Source: Leclercia adecarboxylata (GTDB taxonomy: Bacteria; Pseudomonadota; Gammaproteobacteria; Enterobacterales; Enterobacteriaceae). Taken from it: a stretch of 64,000 nt of DNA. The translations under genes were made by a program, and so were the position numbers. Each line of letters starts with the position of its first letter. The first letter of the stretch is position 1. The notes below the pieces were generated by a model. It did not search any database, had not been told where the DNA came from, and worked only from the letters and a program-made list of their open reading frames with translations. This document shows positions 48,350-57,267 of the stretch, piece after piece. The stretch is from NCBI RefSeq assembly GCF_006171285.1, contig NZ_CP040889.1:5048862-5112861 (forward strand), written 5' to 3'.

Positions 48350-49339
48350 TTATAAGGATAAATATTGACCAATACGAAGAGGCTGAAAGTTATCGCCGGG
48401 TAAAGATATATTCTTAAGTGCCTGAGCCAACTCTTTTACAGGCTCATCCAGGGATTCATCTGCCAGTTCAAATACGCCCCAGTGGATCGGGATCGCCCGC
48501 GGCATGCCCAACTGCTGCCAGAGCGCCACCGCCGACTGCGGATCCATATGATGCACCGACATGAACCAACGTGGCGCGTACGCCCCTACAGGTATGGCAA
48601 CGGTATCCAGTTTTCCCAGCCGTTCGGGGATGGTCAGGAGCTCAGGGGTATATCCGGTATCGCCGCTGAACCAGAAGCGCTGGTTTTGTCCTTCAAAGAC
48701 CCAGCCGCACCATAACGAGCGATTACGATCCCAGAGGCTACGCATGCTCCAGTGCTGCGCGGGAACCGCCGTAAACACCACCCCTTCGAAAACGTAGCTT
48801 TGCCACCAGTCCAGCTCAATAACCTGTTTCGCCCCCCGACGGCGACACCAGGCGCCCAGTCCTAAGGGCACAAAAAAAGTGAGCTGCGGGAAGCGTCGCA
48901 AAAGCTGGCGCACCGTTGCGGAGTCGAGATGATCAAAATGATTATGGGAAATGACGACGGCATCGAGTGACGGTAGCGTCGCGACGCTCGTTACCGGAGG
49001 CGTTTTTCGTGTCGGCCCGGCAAAGGATACCGGCGAGGCGCGCCGGGAAAAGACCGGATCGGTAAGGATGTACTTTCCGCTCAGGCGTAACAGCAGGCTG
49101 GCGTGTCCCAGCCACCAGGCACCGTCTTCTTCGAGGGTATTCAAGGTGACAGGCTGCCACCACTGGCGGATAAAGGCGTCGTAGCCTTCTGCTGGGGGTT
49201 TTGGCAATCCGGCAGCTTTGCGCTCTTTGCGCCAGCGTTCAACGTCGCCGGGTTGATGACCAGAGTCATTCGTATTGCGAAAGCCCTGCGGGGTATGATG
49301 CGCGAGGGAGGCGTTATACCAGGGATTACTCCAGGCCAC
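48350..49339 (-). CDS. RomA/NAPE-PLD-like metallo-beta-lactamase-fold hydrolase
   Basis: The product is 329 residues from the GTG at 49339, five bases after GGAGG; another GTG at 49345 overlaps that site. The metal motif HxHxDH is present as SHNHFDHLD. Further ligands lie in WFSGDTGYTPE and IPIHWGVF, which together mark the NAPE-PLD/RomA/UlaG-like group. Enterobacter RomA is a relative linked to outer-membrane protein expression. The substrate here is unknown; phosphodiester or lactone hydrolysis is typical of the fold. It sits between yobF and yebO, where E. coli has no gene. Confidence 0.82.
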   Translation of the reverse strand: MAWSNPWYNASLAHHTPQGFRNTNDSGHQPGDVERWRKERKAAGLPKPPAEGYDAFIRQWWQPVTLNTLEEDGAWWLGHASLLLRLSGKYILTDPVFSRRASPVSFAGPTRKTPPVTSVATLPSLDAVVISHNHFDHLDSATVRQLLRRFPQLTFFVPLGLGAWCRRRGAKQVIELDWWQSYVFEGVVFTAVPAQHWSMRSLWDRNRSLWCGWVFEGQNQRFWFSGDTGYTPELLTIPERLGKLDTVAIPVGAYAPRWFMSVHHMDPQSAVALWQQLGMPRAIPIHWGVFELADESLDEPVKELAQALKNISLPGDNFQPLRIGQYLSL

Positions 49340-49358
49340 ACACACCTCCCTTAACGGA

Positions 49359-49649
49359 TTAGCGTTCGGCTACCAGACGAATAAAATCATCGTCCTGGCT
49401 GTCAGCCGTCACTTCTGGCGCTTTTGGTGCTTCTTTCTCTTCCGGCTCATTGGCTTCGCACAGACGACGCAGCAGGACATTCTGTCGTTTCTGCAGGTCG
49501 ACCAACTTCTCCAGCAGTTCAATCTGCTCGCTGGTACGGGAGCTTGCACGATTCACAAAAAACCACAGCACCAGGCCCACAACCAGCAGCACGACCGAGA
49601 TTGCCAGAGATGCCACGCTGAACATCCCGGAATTCACTAACTCACCCAT
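49359..49649 (-). CDS. yebO: Small membrane protein YebO
   Basis: The 96-residue protein starts at the ATG at 49649 (MGELVNSGMFSVASLAIS), with GGGGTGA upstream. One membrane helix spans about 11-31. A coiled-coil-like stretch follows (SSRTSEQIELLEKLVDLQKRQNVLLRRLCEAN), and the tail is acidic, ending DDDFIRLVAER. It aligns with E. coli YebO (95 residues). It lies next to mgrB on the same strand. Function unknown. Confidence 0.93.
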   Translation of the reverse strand: MGELVNSGMFSVASLAISVVLLVVGLVLWFFVNRASSRTSEQIELLEKLVDLQKRQNVLLRRLCEANEPEEKEAPKAPEVTADSQDDDFIRLVAER

Positions 49650-49722
49650 TTCACCCCCCAATAAAAACGCTCATTTTACCACTCGCGTTAAGGAAGGAAA
49701 TCATTTGCGATAAAAATGACAG

Positions 49723-49866
49723 CTACCAGGGGATAAACTTATTGATAGAACAAATACCGCTAAAGAACTGTACATCCTGATCGCACATCACATTAATGGT
49801 CTGCGTCCAGAGTAAAACACAGGCCAGCAACACTAAGACCAGAATAACCCAGCGTATTTTTTTCAC
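49723..49866 (-). CDS. mgrB: PhoQ feedback inhibitor MgrB
   Basis: MgrB is a 47-residue bitopic inner-membrane protein that binds and inhibits the sensor kinase PhoQ. Reading the minus strand from GTG 49866 gives [19 protein letters not shown]... ending in NKFIPW and a TAG stop at 49723. The membrane helix is about residues 5-22, and the conserved periplasmic Cys28 and Cys39 ([13 protein letters not shown]) form the functional disulfide. The gene is intact; loss of mgrB causes colistin resistance in several enterobacteria. A PhoP-box-like motif lies 50-66 bp upstream. Confidence 0.95.
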   Translation of the reverse strand: MKKIRWVILVLVLLACVLLWTQTINVMCDQDVQFFSGICSINKFIPW

Positions 49867-49915
49867 TCCACTCTCCGTACCCTAACTGCCTGATGCCAGG
49901 TTATCATGCGCAACT

Positions 49916-49932
49916 TAAACCATGCCTAACTG
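49916..49932 (-). promoter_or_regulatory. Candidate PhoP box upstream of mgrB
   Basis: On the minus strand CAGTTA-GGCAT-GGTTTA fits the PhoP direct-repeat layout (T/G)GTTTA-N5-(T/G)GTTTA. The second half is perfect and the first is weak. mgrB is PhoP-activated in E. coli. Confidence 0.55.
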
Positions 49933-50024
49933 TAACGTGAAGGCGATGCTTTCGGAATCATATACTTGTTAAAGTGATTGTATCGATTACCCTAAGCGGC
50001 AGTTATTCAAAAAATGAGGTAATG

Positions 50025-50264
50025 ATGCGCTTTTTTATTCGCACATTGATTGTTATAGCACTCGTCTGGACGGGTTTGCTGCTCGCAGGCTACGGCGTGC
50101 TGACCGGCAGTAAAGAGAATGCGGGTGGGCTGGGCATTCAGTGCCAGTATCTTACCGCGCGTGGCATCAGCACGGCGCAGTATATTCATTCAGACAGCGG
50201 CTTCATCGGGCTGTCCCGCTGCCCGCTGCTGAGGAAAACCGAGACCGTCATAGATAACGGCTGA
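50025..50264 (+). CDS. yobH: YobH family small exported or membrane protein
   Basis: The 79-residue product from the ATG at 50025 (MRFFIRTLIVIALVWTGLLLAGYGVL) has one N-terminal hydrophobic segment, which may be a signal or anchor. Two cysteines (GIQCQYLTARG, LSRCPLLRKTE) could form a disulfide outside the cytoplasm. It aligns end to end with E. coli YobH (79 residues). It diverges from mgrB and is convergent with kdgR. Function unknown. Confidence 0.92.
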   Translation: MRFFIRTLIVIALVWTGLLLAGYGVLTGSKENAGGLGIQCQYLTARGISTAQYIHSDSGFIGLSRCPLLRKTETVIDNG

Positions 50265-50274
50265 TTCTGTGCAC

Positions 50275-50305
50275 AAAAAACGCCGCCATCAGGCAGCGTT
50301 TTTTT
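50275..50305. terminator. Bidirectional terminator between yobH and kdgR
   Basis: A6, CGCCGCC, ATCA, GGCAGCG, T7: a stem with one mismatch flanked by A and T runs. Confidence 0.82.
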
Positions 50306-50318
50306 ATGGCGCTAACAA

Positions 50319-51110
50319 TCAGAACGGATAGTCGTTGTAACCCATCTGCTCAGAAATCTTACGCGCCGCCGTGTGCAGCATTTCTACGTACTCGTGCAGA
50401 TGCTCTTCAGAGAAACGCAGCGTCGGGAAGGAGATACTCAGGCCGGCGATCACCACACCGAAACGGTCAAAGACAGGTACGCCGATGCAGCGCAAGCCTT
50501 CTTCCTGCTCCTGGTTATCTTCGCCATAACCCTGCTCACGCACTTTATCCAGCACCTGCAACAGCTCCTCGGTGGTGGTAATAGTGCGTTCGGTGCTGCG
50601 TTTGTATTCCACGTTCTCGAGGATCTGCTTCACTTCGTCACGGTCGCGCCATGCCAGCAGGACTTTACCGATAGCGGTACTGTACAGCGGGTTGCGACGA
50701 CCAATGCGTGAATACATGCGCAAGTTGTACATAGAGTCGATTTTATGGATATAGACGATACTGTCTTCATCCAGCGCCCCCAGGTGCACCGTCTCTTTCG
50801 TCAGACGCGACAGTTCACGCATCTGAATATCTGCGCTGCGGATCAGGTCGACGTTCTGTAGCGCGCGCGCGCCCAGTTCAAACAACTTCAGGGTCAGAGA
50901 GTACTTTTCTGACTCCCCTTCCTGTGCAACATAACCCAGTGATTTCATGGTCTGCAAAAAGCGATAAACGGTGCTTTTTGACATCATCACACGCTGGGAC
51001 AGCTCAGTAATACCAATTTCGCGCTCTTCACCAAGCGCCTGCAGGATGCCGAACACCTTTAACACGGATGAAACAGAATCTGGCTGTTTATCCAAATCCG
51101 CGATTGCCAT
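50319..51110 (-). CDS. kdgR: IclR-family repressor KdgR
   Basis: KdgR represses genes for uptake and breakdown of 2-keto-3-deoxygluconate and pectin-derived sugars. The 263-residue protein starts at the ATG at 51110 (GAGGTGA upstream). It has an N-terminal winged helix (ITELSQRVMMSKSTVYRFLQTM) and an IclR effector domain ending in the CSGIGVPVFDR-like segment RCIGVPVFDRFGVVIAGLSIS. It diverges from yebQ as in E. coli. I could not find a clear KdgR palindrome in the 178-bp gap. Confidence 0.95.
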   Translation of the reverse strand: MAIADLDKQPDSVSSVLKVFGILQALGEEREIGITELSQRVMMSKSTVYRFLQTMKSLGYVAQEGESEKYSLTLKLFELGARALQNVDLIRSADIQMRELSRLTKETVHLGALDEDSIVYIHKIDSMYNLRMYSRIGRRNPLYSTAIGKVLLAWRDRDEVKQILENVEYKRSTERTITTTEELLQVLDKVREQGYGEDNQEQEEGLRCIGVPVFDRFGVVIAGLSISFPTLRFSEEHLHEYVEMLHTAARKISEQMGYNDYPF

Positions 51111-51288
51111 TAATCACCTCAACGCAAGTGTTTTATAAAATTCAGAACCGGTTTTTATTATAAATTCGCAGCCGCGTTGCTGCAATCAATCCTGGCTTAC
51201 CTGGTTACAAATCTGCGACATACAACCGAAATAACAGTGATAATATCGTTACCCTGTTAATAATAACCTCCAATGCTAATTAATTCTC

Positions 51289-52662
51289 ATGACTACAACC
51301 CCCACTGACGGCCTGCCGATACCGCAACGCTATGGTGCGATTGCGACCATTATTATCGGTATTTCAATGGCTGTACTGGATGGCGCCATCGCCAACGTGG
51401 CTCTCCCGACTATTGCCAGCGACCTGAATGCCTCCCCCGCCAGCTCGATCTGGATTGTGAACGCCTACCAGATAGCCATTGTCATCTCGCTGCTGTCGTT
51501 TTCATTTCTCGGGGATATGTTTGGTTACCGCCGGGTCTATCAGTGCGGGCTGGTGGTATTTACCCTGACGTCTCTCTTTTGTGCCCTTTCGGACACGCTG
51601 CACATGCTGACCCTGGCGCGCATCGCGCAGGGCTTTGGCGGCGCAGCGTTGATGAGCGTGAATACGGCGTTGATTCGTCTGATCTACCCGCAGCGGCATC
51701 TGGGCCGGGGCATGGGGATTAACTCCTTTATCGTTGCCGTGTCGTCTGCGGCGGGCCCGACCATCGCCGCAGCGATCCTCTCCGTAGCTTCCTGGCAGTG
51801 GCTGTTTCTAATCAACGTTCCGCTGGGGATCGTGGCGTTGCTGTTCGCCCTGCGCTTTTTACCCGCCAACGGGCCGAAAAGCAGCATGCCCAAATTCGAC
51901 CTCCCGAGCGCGGTGATGAACGCCCTCACCTTTGGCCTGCTGATCACCGCCCTGAGCGGGTTTGCCCAGGGCCAGTCGCTTATGTTGATAGCGGGCGAGG
52001 TCGTGGCGCTGCTGGTGGTCGGCTTCTTCTTCGTGCGTCGTCAGCTGGCGCTGCCGGTGCCGTTACTGCCGGTGGACCTGTTGCGTATTCCGCTCTTCTC
52101 GCTCTCTATCTGTACCTCCATCTGCTCATTCTGCGCGCAGATGCTGGCCCTGGTTTCCCTGCCCTTCTTCCTGCAAAGCGTCATTGGCCGCTCAGAAGTG
52201 GAAACGGGTCTGCTGTTAACGCCCTGGCCGCTGGCAACAATGGTGATGGCGCCGCTGGCGGGTTATCTGATTGAGCGGGTACATGCCGGATTACTGGGTG
52301 CGCTGGGGTTGGTGGTGATGGCAACAGGACTTTTCGCGCTTGCCCTCCTGCCTGCAGCTCCTCACGATCTGGATATCATCTGGCGCATGGTGCTGTGTGG
52401 GGCAGGCTTTGGCCTCTTCCAGTCGCCGAATAACCACACCATTATCACCGCCGCTCCCCGCCATCGCAGCGGTGGTGCAAGCGGGATGCTGGGCACCGCC
52501 CGCCTGCTGGGACAGAGTACCGGCGCGGCGCTGGTAGCGTTGATGTTCAACCTGGCCGGGCAAAGCGGCACGCACATGGCGCTGTTGACCGCCGGCACGC
52601 TGGCCACCGTCGCGGCCATCATCAGCGGACTCAGGGTCACCCAGCCTCGTTCGCAGGCATAA
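51289..52662 (+). CDS. yebQ: DHA2-family MFS transporter YebQ
   Basis: The 457-residue inner-membrane protein equals the E. coli YebQ length. It has about 14 hydrophobic segments, typical of the DHA2 drug:H+ antiporters. Motif A appears as GDMFGYRRVYQCG, and the antiporter-type motif as SVNTALIRLIYPQRHLGRGMG...AVSSAAGPTIAAA. The substrate is unknown. The gene is divergent from kdgR, so regulation by KdgR is plausible but unproven here. Confidence 0.93.
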   Translation: MTTTPTDGLPIPQRYGAIATIIIGISMAVLDGAIANVALPTIASDLNASPASSIWIVNAYQIAIVISLLSFSFLGDMFGYRRVYQCGLVVFTLTSLFCALSDTLHMLTLARIAQGFGGAALMSVNTALIRLIYPQRHLGRGMGINSFIVAVSSAAGPTIAAAILSVASWQWLFLINVPLGIVALLFALRFLPANGPKSSMPKFDLPSAVMNALTFGLLITALSGFAQGQSLMLIAGEVVALLVVGFFFVRRQLALPVPLLPVDLLRIPLFSLSICTSICSFCAQMLALVSLPFFLQSVIGRSEVETGLLLTPWPLATMVMAPLAGYLIERVHAGLLGALGLVVMATGLFALALLPAAPHDLDIIWRMVLCGAGFGLFQSPNNHTIITAAPRHRSGGASGMLGTARLLGQSTGAALVALMFNLAGQSGTHMALLTAGTLATVAAIISGLRVTQPRSQA

Positions 52663-52691
52663 AAAAAGCGCGTCGAAAGACGCGCTTTTTT
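52661..52691. terminator. Bidirectional terminator between yebQ and htpX
   Basis: A7, GCGCGTC, GAAA, GACGCGC, T6 between convergent genes. Confidence 0.92.
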
Positions 52692-52709
52692 ATTATCCAG
52701 CCGAAGCTG

Positions 52710-53591
52710 TTACTTCAGGTATTCACCGTTACGCAGCGCTTCAATACGCTTATCCAGCGGCGGGTGAGACATGAACAGCTCGCTCAGCGATTTCGATTTA
52801 CCGTTGATGCAGAAGGCCATCATGGTGGAGGCTTCCTGCGGCTCGTAGCTGGTTTTCAGACGCTGCAGCGCAGCAATCATCTTCTCACGGCCAACCAGTT
52901 TGGCGGAACCTGCATCAGCGTGGAACTCACGGTGACGGGAGAACCACATGGTGATGATGCTCGCCAGGATACCAAATACCAGTTCCAGTACCATTGAAAC
53001 CGCAAAGTAGATCAGCGGGTTACCGTTGCTCGACTCGCCTTCCTCACGATCGCCACCCATAAAGCCTGCGGCAATCTGGGCGATAATACGCGAGATGAAG
53101 ATAACGAAGGTGTTCACCACACCCTGAATCAGGGTCATGGTCACCATATCGCCGTTGGCAATGTGGCTAATCTCATGGGCGATAACTGCTTCCGCCTCAT
53201 CACGGCTCATGTTCTGCAGCAGACCGGTGCTCACCGCAACCAGAGAGGCGTCACGACGCGCACCGGTGGCGAAGGCGTTAATATCCGGGGCGTGATAAAT
53301 CGCCACCTGCGGCATGGCAATACCTGCCTGACGGGACTGGTTGGCAACGGTGGTCATCAGCCACTGTTCCATATCGTTACGCGGTTGCTCAATAACCTCG
53401 CCGCCAACGGACTTAAGTGCCATCCACTTGGACATCAGCAGTGAGATAAAGGAGCCACCAAAACCAAACAGCAGCGCCATAATCAACAAACCCTGAACGC
53501 TGCTCGACTGAATTCCTGTCAGGCTGAGAACCACCCCGAAGACCACCATGACCGCAAGGTTGGTGAGCAGGAAGAGCGCGATTCGCATCAT
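52710..53591 (-). CDS. htpX: Membrane zinc metalloprotease HtpX
   Basis: HtpX is an M48 protease that works with FtsH to degrade misfolded inner-membrane proteins. The 293 residues equal E. coli. Two N-terminal membrane helices are followed by the zinc motif HEISH (in [15 protein letters not shown]), then two further hydrophobic segments and the third-ligand region [18 protein letters not shown]. In E. coli it is induced by the Cpx response. Confidence 0.96.
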   Translation of the reverse strand: MMRIALFLLTNLAVMVVFGVVLSLTGIQSSSVQGLLIMALLFGFGGSFISLLMSKWMALKSVGGEVIEQPRNDMEQWLMTTVANQSRQAGIAMPQVAIYHAPDINAFATGARRDASLVAVSTGLLQNMSRDEAEAVIAHEISHIANGDMVTMTLIQGVVNTFVIFISRIIAQIAAGFMGGDREEGESSNGNPLIYFAVSMVLELVFGILASIITMWFSRHREFHADAGSAKLVGREKMIAALQRLKTSYEPQEASTMMAFCINGKSKSLSELFMSHPPLDKRIEALRNGEYLK

Positions 53592-53747
53592 AATATTCTT
53601 TTAACCTCAGTTTAACAAAACGCACTATGCGATTACCCACATCGTATGGGTATTCCGCATATTTTCAAGGATTGGAGAGGCGTAAGTCACCAGAAAGACA
53701 CAACTTTACATAATGAAATGACTGCCTGACGGCAGAATGCGGTTAAC

Positions 53748-53778
53748 AAAAAAACAGGCACAATTTCTTGTGCCTGTT
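53748..53778 (-). terminator. Terminator after prc
   Basis: Read on the minus strand, ACAGGCACAA and TTGTGCCTGT form a 10-bp stem with loop GAAA, followed by T7. It begins 9 bp past the prc stop. Confidence 0.93.
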
Positions 53779-53786
53779 GGGGGAGA

Positions 53787-55835
53787 TTATTTTGCCGGAG
53801 CGGGGTTACCGGCAGGCTTGTCTTTTTCCAGTTTCGCCAGGTCGATGGCGATTTTCACCGTCTCATCGAGATACGGATCCGGCTCCTGGTAATCCTTCGG
53901 CAGGTCATCCAGCTTTTTAAGGACTGGCTTACCTTCACGTTTGAAGCGGTCGTTGATACGCGCCAGACGTGTCGCATCATCCTCTTCGTTCTCTTTCAGA
54001 CGCTGCGCGTAATTCAGAGAGACGATATTGCGTTTCGCCTTCAGGGCATTGAAACGGGCAATATCCTTGACGATGTACTGGAACTCCGGATCTTTAGCGA
54101 TGCGGTCGTCGTGCTGCTTCAGCAGCGCCGGACCAAACTGGGTCATGTCGCCCGACTTCACGTAGGTGGCAGCGTTCACGCTATCCCACGGCAACGCGTT
54201 GTCTTCGAACTTCTCACCGGTTTCCGTCTCTTCGGTACCCGTCGGCATGATGATATCCGGGGTCACGCCTTTCCGCTGGGTACTGCCGCCATTCACGCGG
54301 TAGAACTTCTGAATGGTGTACTGGACCGAGCCCAGCGCTGGCCATTCCGGACGCAGCATCTGATCGTAAATGCGGTTCAGGGAGCGGTACTGCTGCACCG
54401 TACCTTTACCGAACGTCGGTTCGCCAACAATCAATGCACGGCTGTAATCCTGCATCGCGGCGGCAAAGATCTCCGACGCCGAGGCACTGAAGCGATCGAC
54501 CAGCACCACCAGCGGGCCTTTATAGTACACAACGCCATCGGTATCCGCGTCTTCACGCACTTTACCGTTGTTGTCGCGCACCTGTACCACCGGTCCGGAC
54601 GGGATAAACAGACCGGAAAGCGAAACCGCTTCGGTCAGGGCGCCGCCGCCGTTGGTACGCAGATCGATAATCACGCTCTTAACGTTCTGTTTTTCAAGTT
54701 TCTGCAGCTGGACTTTGACGTCGTCCGTCAGGCCCACGTAGAAACCAGGAATATCCAGCACGCCAACTTTGTCTTTACCCACGGTTTTCACCGACATCTT
54801 CACCGCGCGGTCTTCCAGACGGATACGCTCGCGGGTCAGGGTAACGATACGGGTCTTGGTGCCTTTACCAGCAGGCAGAATTTCCAGACGGACTTTGCTG
54901 CCTTTTGGCCCTTTGATCAGGGCAACCACATCATCCAGACGCCAGCCGATCACATCAACCATGTTCTGGCCTGGTTGACCGACACCGACAATGCGATCGC
55001 CTACGCTAATCGCCTTGCTCTTGGCCGCCGGGCCACCGGCAACCATGGAGTTGATGACGGTGTAATCGTCATCCATCTGCAGCACTGCGCCGATCCCTTC
55101 AAGGGAGAGGCTCATCTCGGTGTTGAACTGCTCGGTGTTGCGCGGAGAGAGATAGTTGGTGTGCGGATCGATTTCGTGCGCGAAGGCCGTCATCGCCAGC
55201 GAGAAGACATCTTCACTGTTGGTCTGGGCCAGGCGACGAATGGCAAATTTGTAGCGGCGGGTTAGCGTTTCGCGGATCTCTTTCTCATCTTTACCGGTGA
55301 GTTTGAGGCTCAGCTCGTCGTATTTAACTTTGCTGTCCCACAGCTGATTCAGCTCGGCTTCATCTTTTGGCCACGGCGACTTACTGCGGTCAAGATTAAA
55401 GGTGTCGTTACCCGTGAAGTCCATTGGACGTTCAAGCACCTTAAGCGCGTACTGATAGCGCTCAAAACGGCGTTTCTGCGACAGGTTATACAGGTCGTAG
55501 AACAGGTCCAGCTTGCCGCTGCGTAACTCATCCCCAACCTGGGTCTGCTTTTTGGCAAACTGTTCGACATCGCTCGCCAGCAGGACGTTATGGCTGTAGT
55601 CCAGCAGGTTCAGGTAGCGGTCGAAAATCTTTGTCGAAAAGGCCTGGTCGAGATCGAACTGGCGATAGTGCGAACGGGTGAAGCGCGACGTGACGCGCTC
55701 ACTGACCGTCGCGTGCTGAGTCTCTTCCTTCAGAACCGGAATCTGATCGACACGCGTAATCTCGTCCACAGCGAAAGCGTGGCCTGTTATTGCAAACAGG
55801 CCAGCCAGCGCGGTGAGCTTAAAAAATGTGTTCAT
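53787..55835 (-). CDS. prc: Tail-specific periplasmic protease Prc (Tsp)
   Basis: Prc is a PDZ-containing serine protease that trims FtsI, degrades MepS with NlpI, and removes ssrA-tagged periplasmic proteins. The ATG at 55835 gives 682 residues, as in E. coli. A signal peptide ends near GHAFAVDE. The PDZ domain lies around INSMVAGGPAAKSKAISVGDRIVGVG. The catalytic Ser is in DRFSASASEIFAAAM and the Lys in GEPTFGKGTVQQY. It follows proQ by 19 bp, the arrangement seen in E. coli. A second FtsI-like PBP in this genome could be another substrate. Confidence 0.97.
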   Translation of the reverse strand: MNTFFKLTALAGLFAITGHAFAVDEITRVDQIPVLKEETQHATVSERVTSRFTRSHYRQFDLDQAFSTKIFDRYLNLLDYSHNVLLASDVEQFAKKQTQVGDELRSGKLDLFYDLYNLSQKRRFERYQYALKVLERPMDFTGNDTFNLDRSKSPWPKDEAELNQLWDSKVKYDELSLKLTGKDEKEIRETLTRRYKFAIRRLAQTNSEDVFSLAMTAFAHEIDPHTNYLSPRNTEQFNTEMSLSLEGIGAVLQMDDDYTVINSMVAGGPAAKSKAISVGDRIVGVGQPGQNMVDVIGWRLDDVVALIKGPKGSKVRLEILPAGKGTKTRIVTLTRERIRLEDRAVKMSVKTVGKDKVGVLDIPGFYVGLTDDVKVQLQKLEKQNVKSVIIDLRTNGGGALTEAVSLSGLFIPSGPVVQVRDNNGKVREDADTDGVVYYKGPLVVLVDRFSASASEIFAAAMQDYSRALIVGEPTFGKGTVQQYRSLNRIYDQMLRPEWPALGSVQYTIQKFYRVNGGSTQRKGVTPDIIMPTGTEETETGEKFEDNALPWDSVNAATYVKSGDMTQFGPALLKQHDDRIAKDPEFQYIVKDIARFNALKAKRNIVSLNYAQRLKENEEDDATRLARINDRFKREGKPVLKKLDDLPKDYQEPDPYLDETVKIAIDLAKLEKDKPAGNPAPAK

Positions 55836-55854
55836 GCCGGGCTTGGCCTCCGTT

Positions 55855-56541
55855 TTAGAACAACAAGTGTTCTGCGCGTACAATCATTGACAGACCAGAA
55901 GTCAGCTGTACACGAACGCCATCTTTGGTGATTTCCAGTACGGTGGCATCCATAGCATTGTTACCCGCTTTTACCTTCAGAGACTGACCCACGCTCAGGG
56001 CGGTGATGTCAGAAACCGGAGTGTGGCGCGGCTCTTCACGAGGCGCACGCGGGGCTTTTGCCGCCGGTTGCTCAGCACGTGGCTTACGCTCGGTATTCTC
56101 TTTACGACGCGGTGCAGGACGTGGCTTGCGTTCACGGCGAGGCGCTTCTTCCTGGCCATTGGCCGCGGCTGCTTCGCGTTTTTTAGCCTGCTGTTCAGCA
56201 CGCTGAGCCTGAACTCGCGCTTTGGCTTCTTCAAGCTGCTTACGGGCATGCTCAACATGCTGCTCATCCAGCACACCACAAGGGTTGCCATCGAGATCAA
56301 CACGCGTCGCGCCCGCTTTGATACCGTAAAGGTAACGCCAGCTCGAAGTATAAAGACGTAAGGCGGAGCGGAGTTGGGTTTTGCTGAGGTTCATCTCACC
56401 TTCAACACGCTCTACCAGATCCTGAAAAATACCAATTTTCAGGGGACGAGCTTCGCCTTCGGCACTAAAACATTGAGGAAAACGTTCGGCCAAAAACGCG
56501 ATAACTTCTTTACTGCTATTCAACTTAGGTTGATTTTCCAT
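55855..56541 (-). CDS. proQ: RNA chaperone ProQ
   Basis: ProQ is a global FinO-domain RNA-binding protein that stabilises small RNAs and mRNA 3' ends. The 228-residue protein (E. coli 232) has the FinO domain at about 1-120 ([29 protein letters not shown]). A basic Lys/Arg/Ala-rich linker spans about 120-178, and a C-terminal Tudor-like domain follows ([21 protein letters not shown]). The ATG at 56541 follows AGGAA. Upstream of prc in the same transcript. Confidence 0.97.
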   Translation of the reverse strand: MENQPKLNSSKEVIAFLAERFPQCFSAEGEARPLKIGIFQDLVERVEGEMNLSKTQLRSALRLYTSSWRYLYGIKAGATRVDLDGNPCGVLDEQHVEHARKQLEEAKARVQAQRAEQQAKKREAAAANGQEEAPRRERKPRPAPRRKENTERKPRAEQPAAKAPRAPREEPRHTPVSDITALSVGQSLKVKAGNNAMDATVLEITKDGVRVQLTSGLSMIVRAEHLLF

Positions 56542-56638
56542 GAAATTTCCTGATTACAACGGACGTTGCCGACAAGCCGCAGGCATGAACAGGCGACATT
56601 ATAATGACGCCATCCGTAAATGCTACGTTATCCGTTGA

Positions 56639-57136
56639 TTATCCTGCGACGCTCGCAAAGAATTTGTGATAATCGGTCGCGGCGAGAACGTTTTCAAGAT
56701 TCGCCACCAGCTCGCGCAGCCCCTGTTCATCATCGGCTGTAAAGCGATTAAAGACAGTGCTGTCGATGTCCAGAACACCAATAATCTGATTGTTTACTTT
56801 CAGAGGAAGGACGATTTCAGCGTTGCTGGCGCTGTCGCAGGCGATGTGCCCGTCGAACGCGTGAACGTCATCCACACGCTGCACCTGATTTTGCGCCACC
56901 GCGGTGCCGCATACGCCGCGCCCGACCGGAATACGCACGCAGGCGAGCTTGCCCTGGAAGGGTCCGAGTACTAAGGTTTCACCTTCCAGCAGATAAAAAC
57001 CGGCCCAGTTCACATCGGAAAGACGCTCAAAAAGTAATGCGCTGGTATTCGCCAGAGTGGCTAAGAAACTGGTTTCACCTGCCATCAATGCCTGAAAGTC
57101 ACGGTTTAGATCCGTGTAGAATTCTGTTTTGTTCAT
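56639..57136 (-). CDS. msrC: Free methionine-(R)-sulfoxide reductase MsrC
   Basis: MsrC (fRMsr) is a GAF-domain enzyme that reduces free, not protein-bound, methionine-R-sulfoxide. Its 165 residues equal E. coli YebR. All three catalytic and resolving cysteines are visible: KLACVRIP, RGVCGTAV and HIACDSAS (about 84, 94 and 118). The substrate-binding acidic residues are in IGVLDIDSTVFNRF. It diverges from letA. Confidence 0.95.
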   Translation of the reverse strand: MNKTEFYTDLNRDFQALMAGETSFLATLANTSALLFERLSDVNWAGFYLLEGETLVLGPFQGKLACVRIPVGRGVCGTAVAQNQVQRVDDVHAFDGHIACDSASNAEIVLPLKVNNQIIGVLDIDSTVFNRFTADDEQGLRELVANLENVLAATDYHKFFASVAG

Positions 57137-57267
57137 TATTCAATCACTTGGTTGTCTTACAAAGTTACAGCATAGCCTATTAAAATAAGCATTATTTACG
57201 TTCATGCTCAAGATGAATCCATTCATGAGTTAAGATAACTATTAACTATCCTTTTTTAGCGCGACCG

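Noticed and set aside
48350..49339. A true beta-lactamase
   Set aside because: The HxHxDH motif belongs to the wider metallo-beta-lactamase fold; the overall sequence fits NAPE-PLD/RomA proteins, not class B lactamases, and there is no signal peptide.
51111..51288. KdgR operator between kdgR and yebQ
   Set aside because: No palindrome close to the TGAAAC...GTTTCA consensus was found.
54111..55265. A 384-codon plus-strand frame opposite prc
   Set aside because: Antisense shadow of prc.
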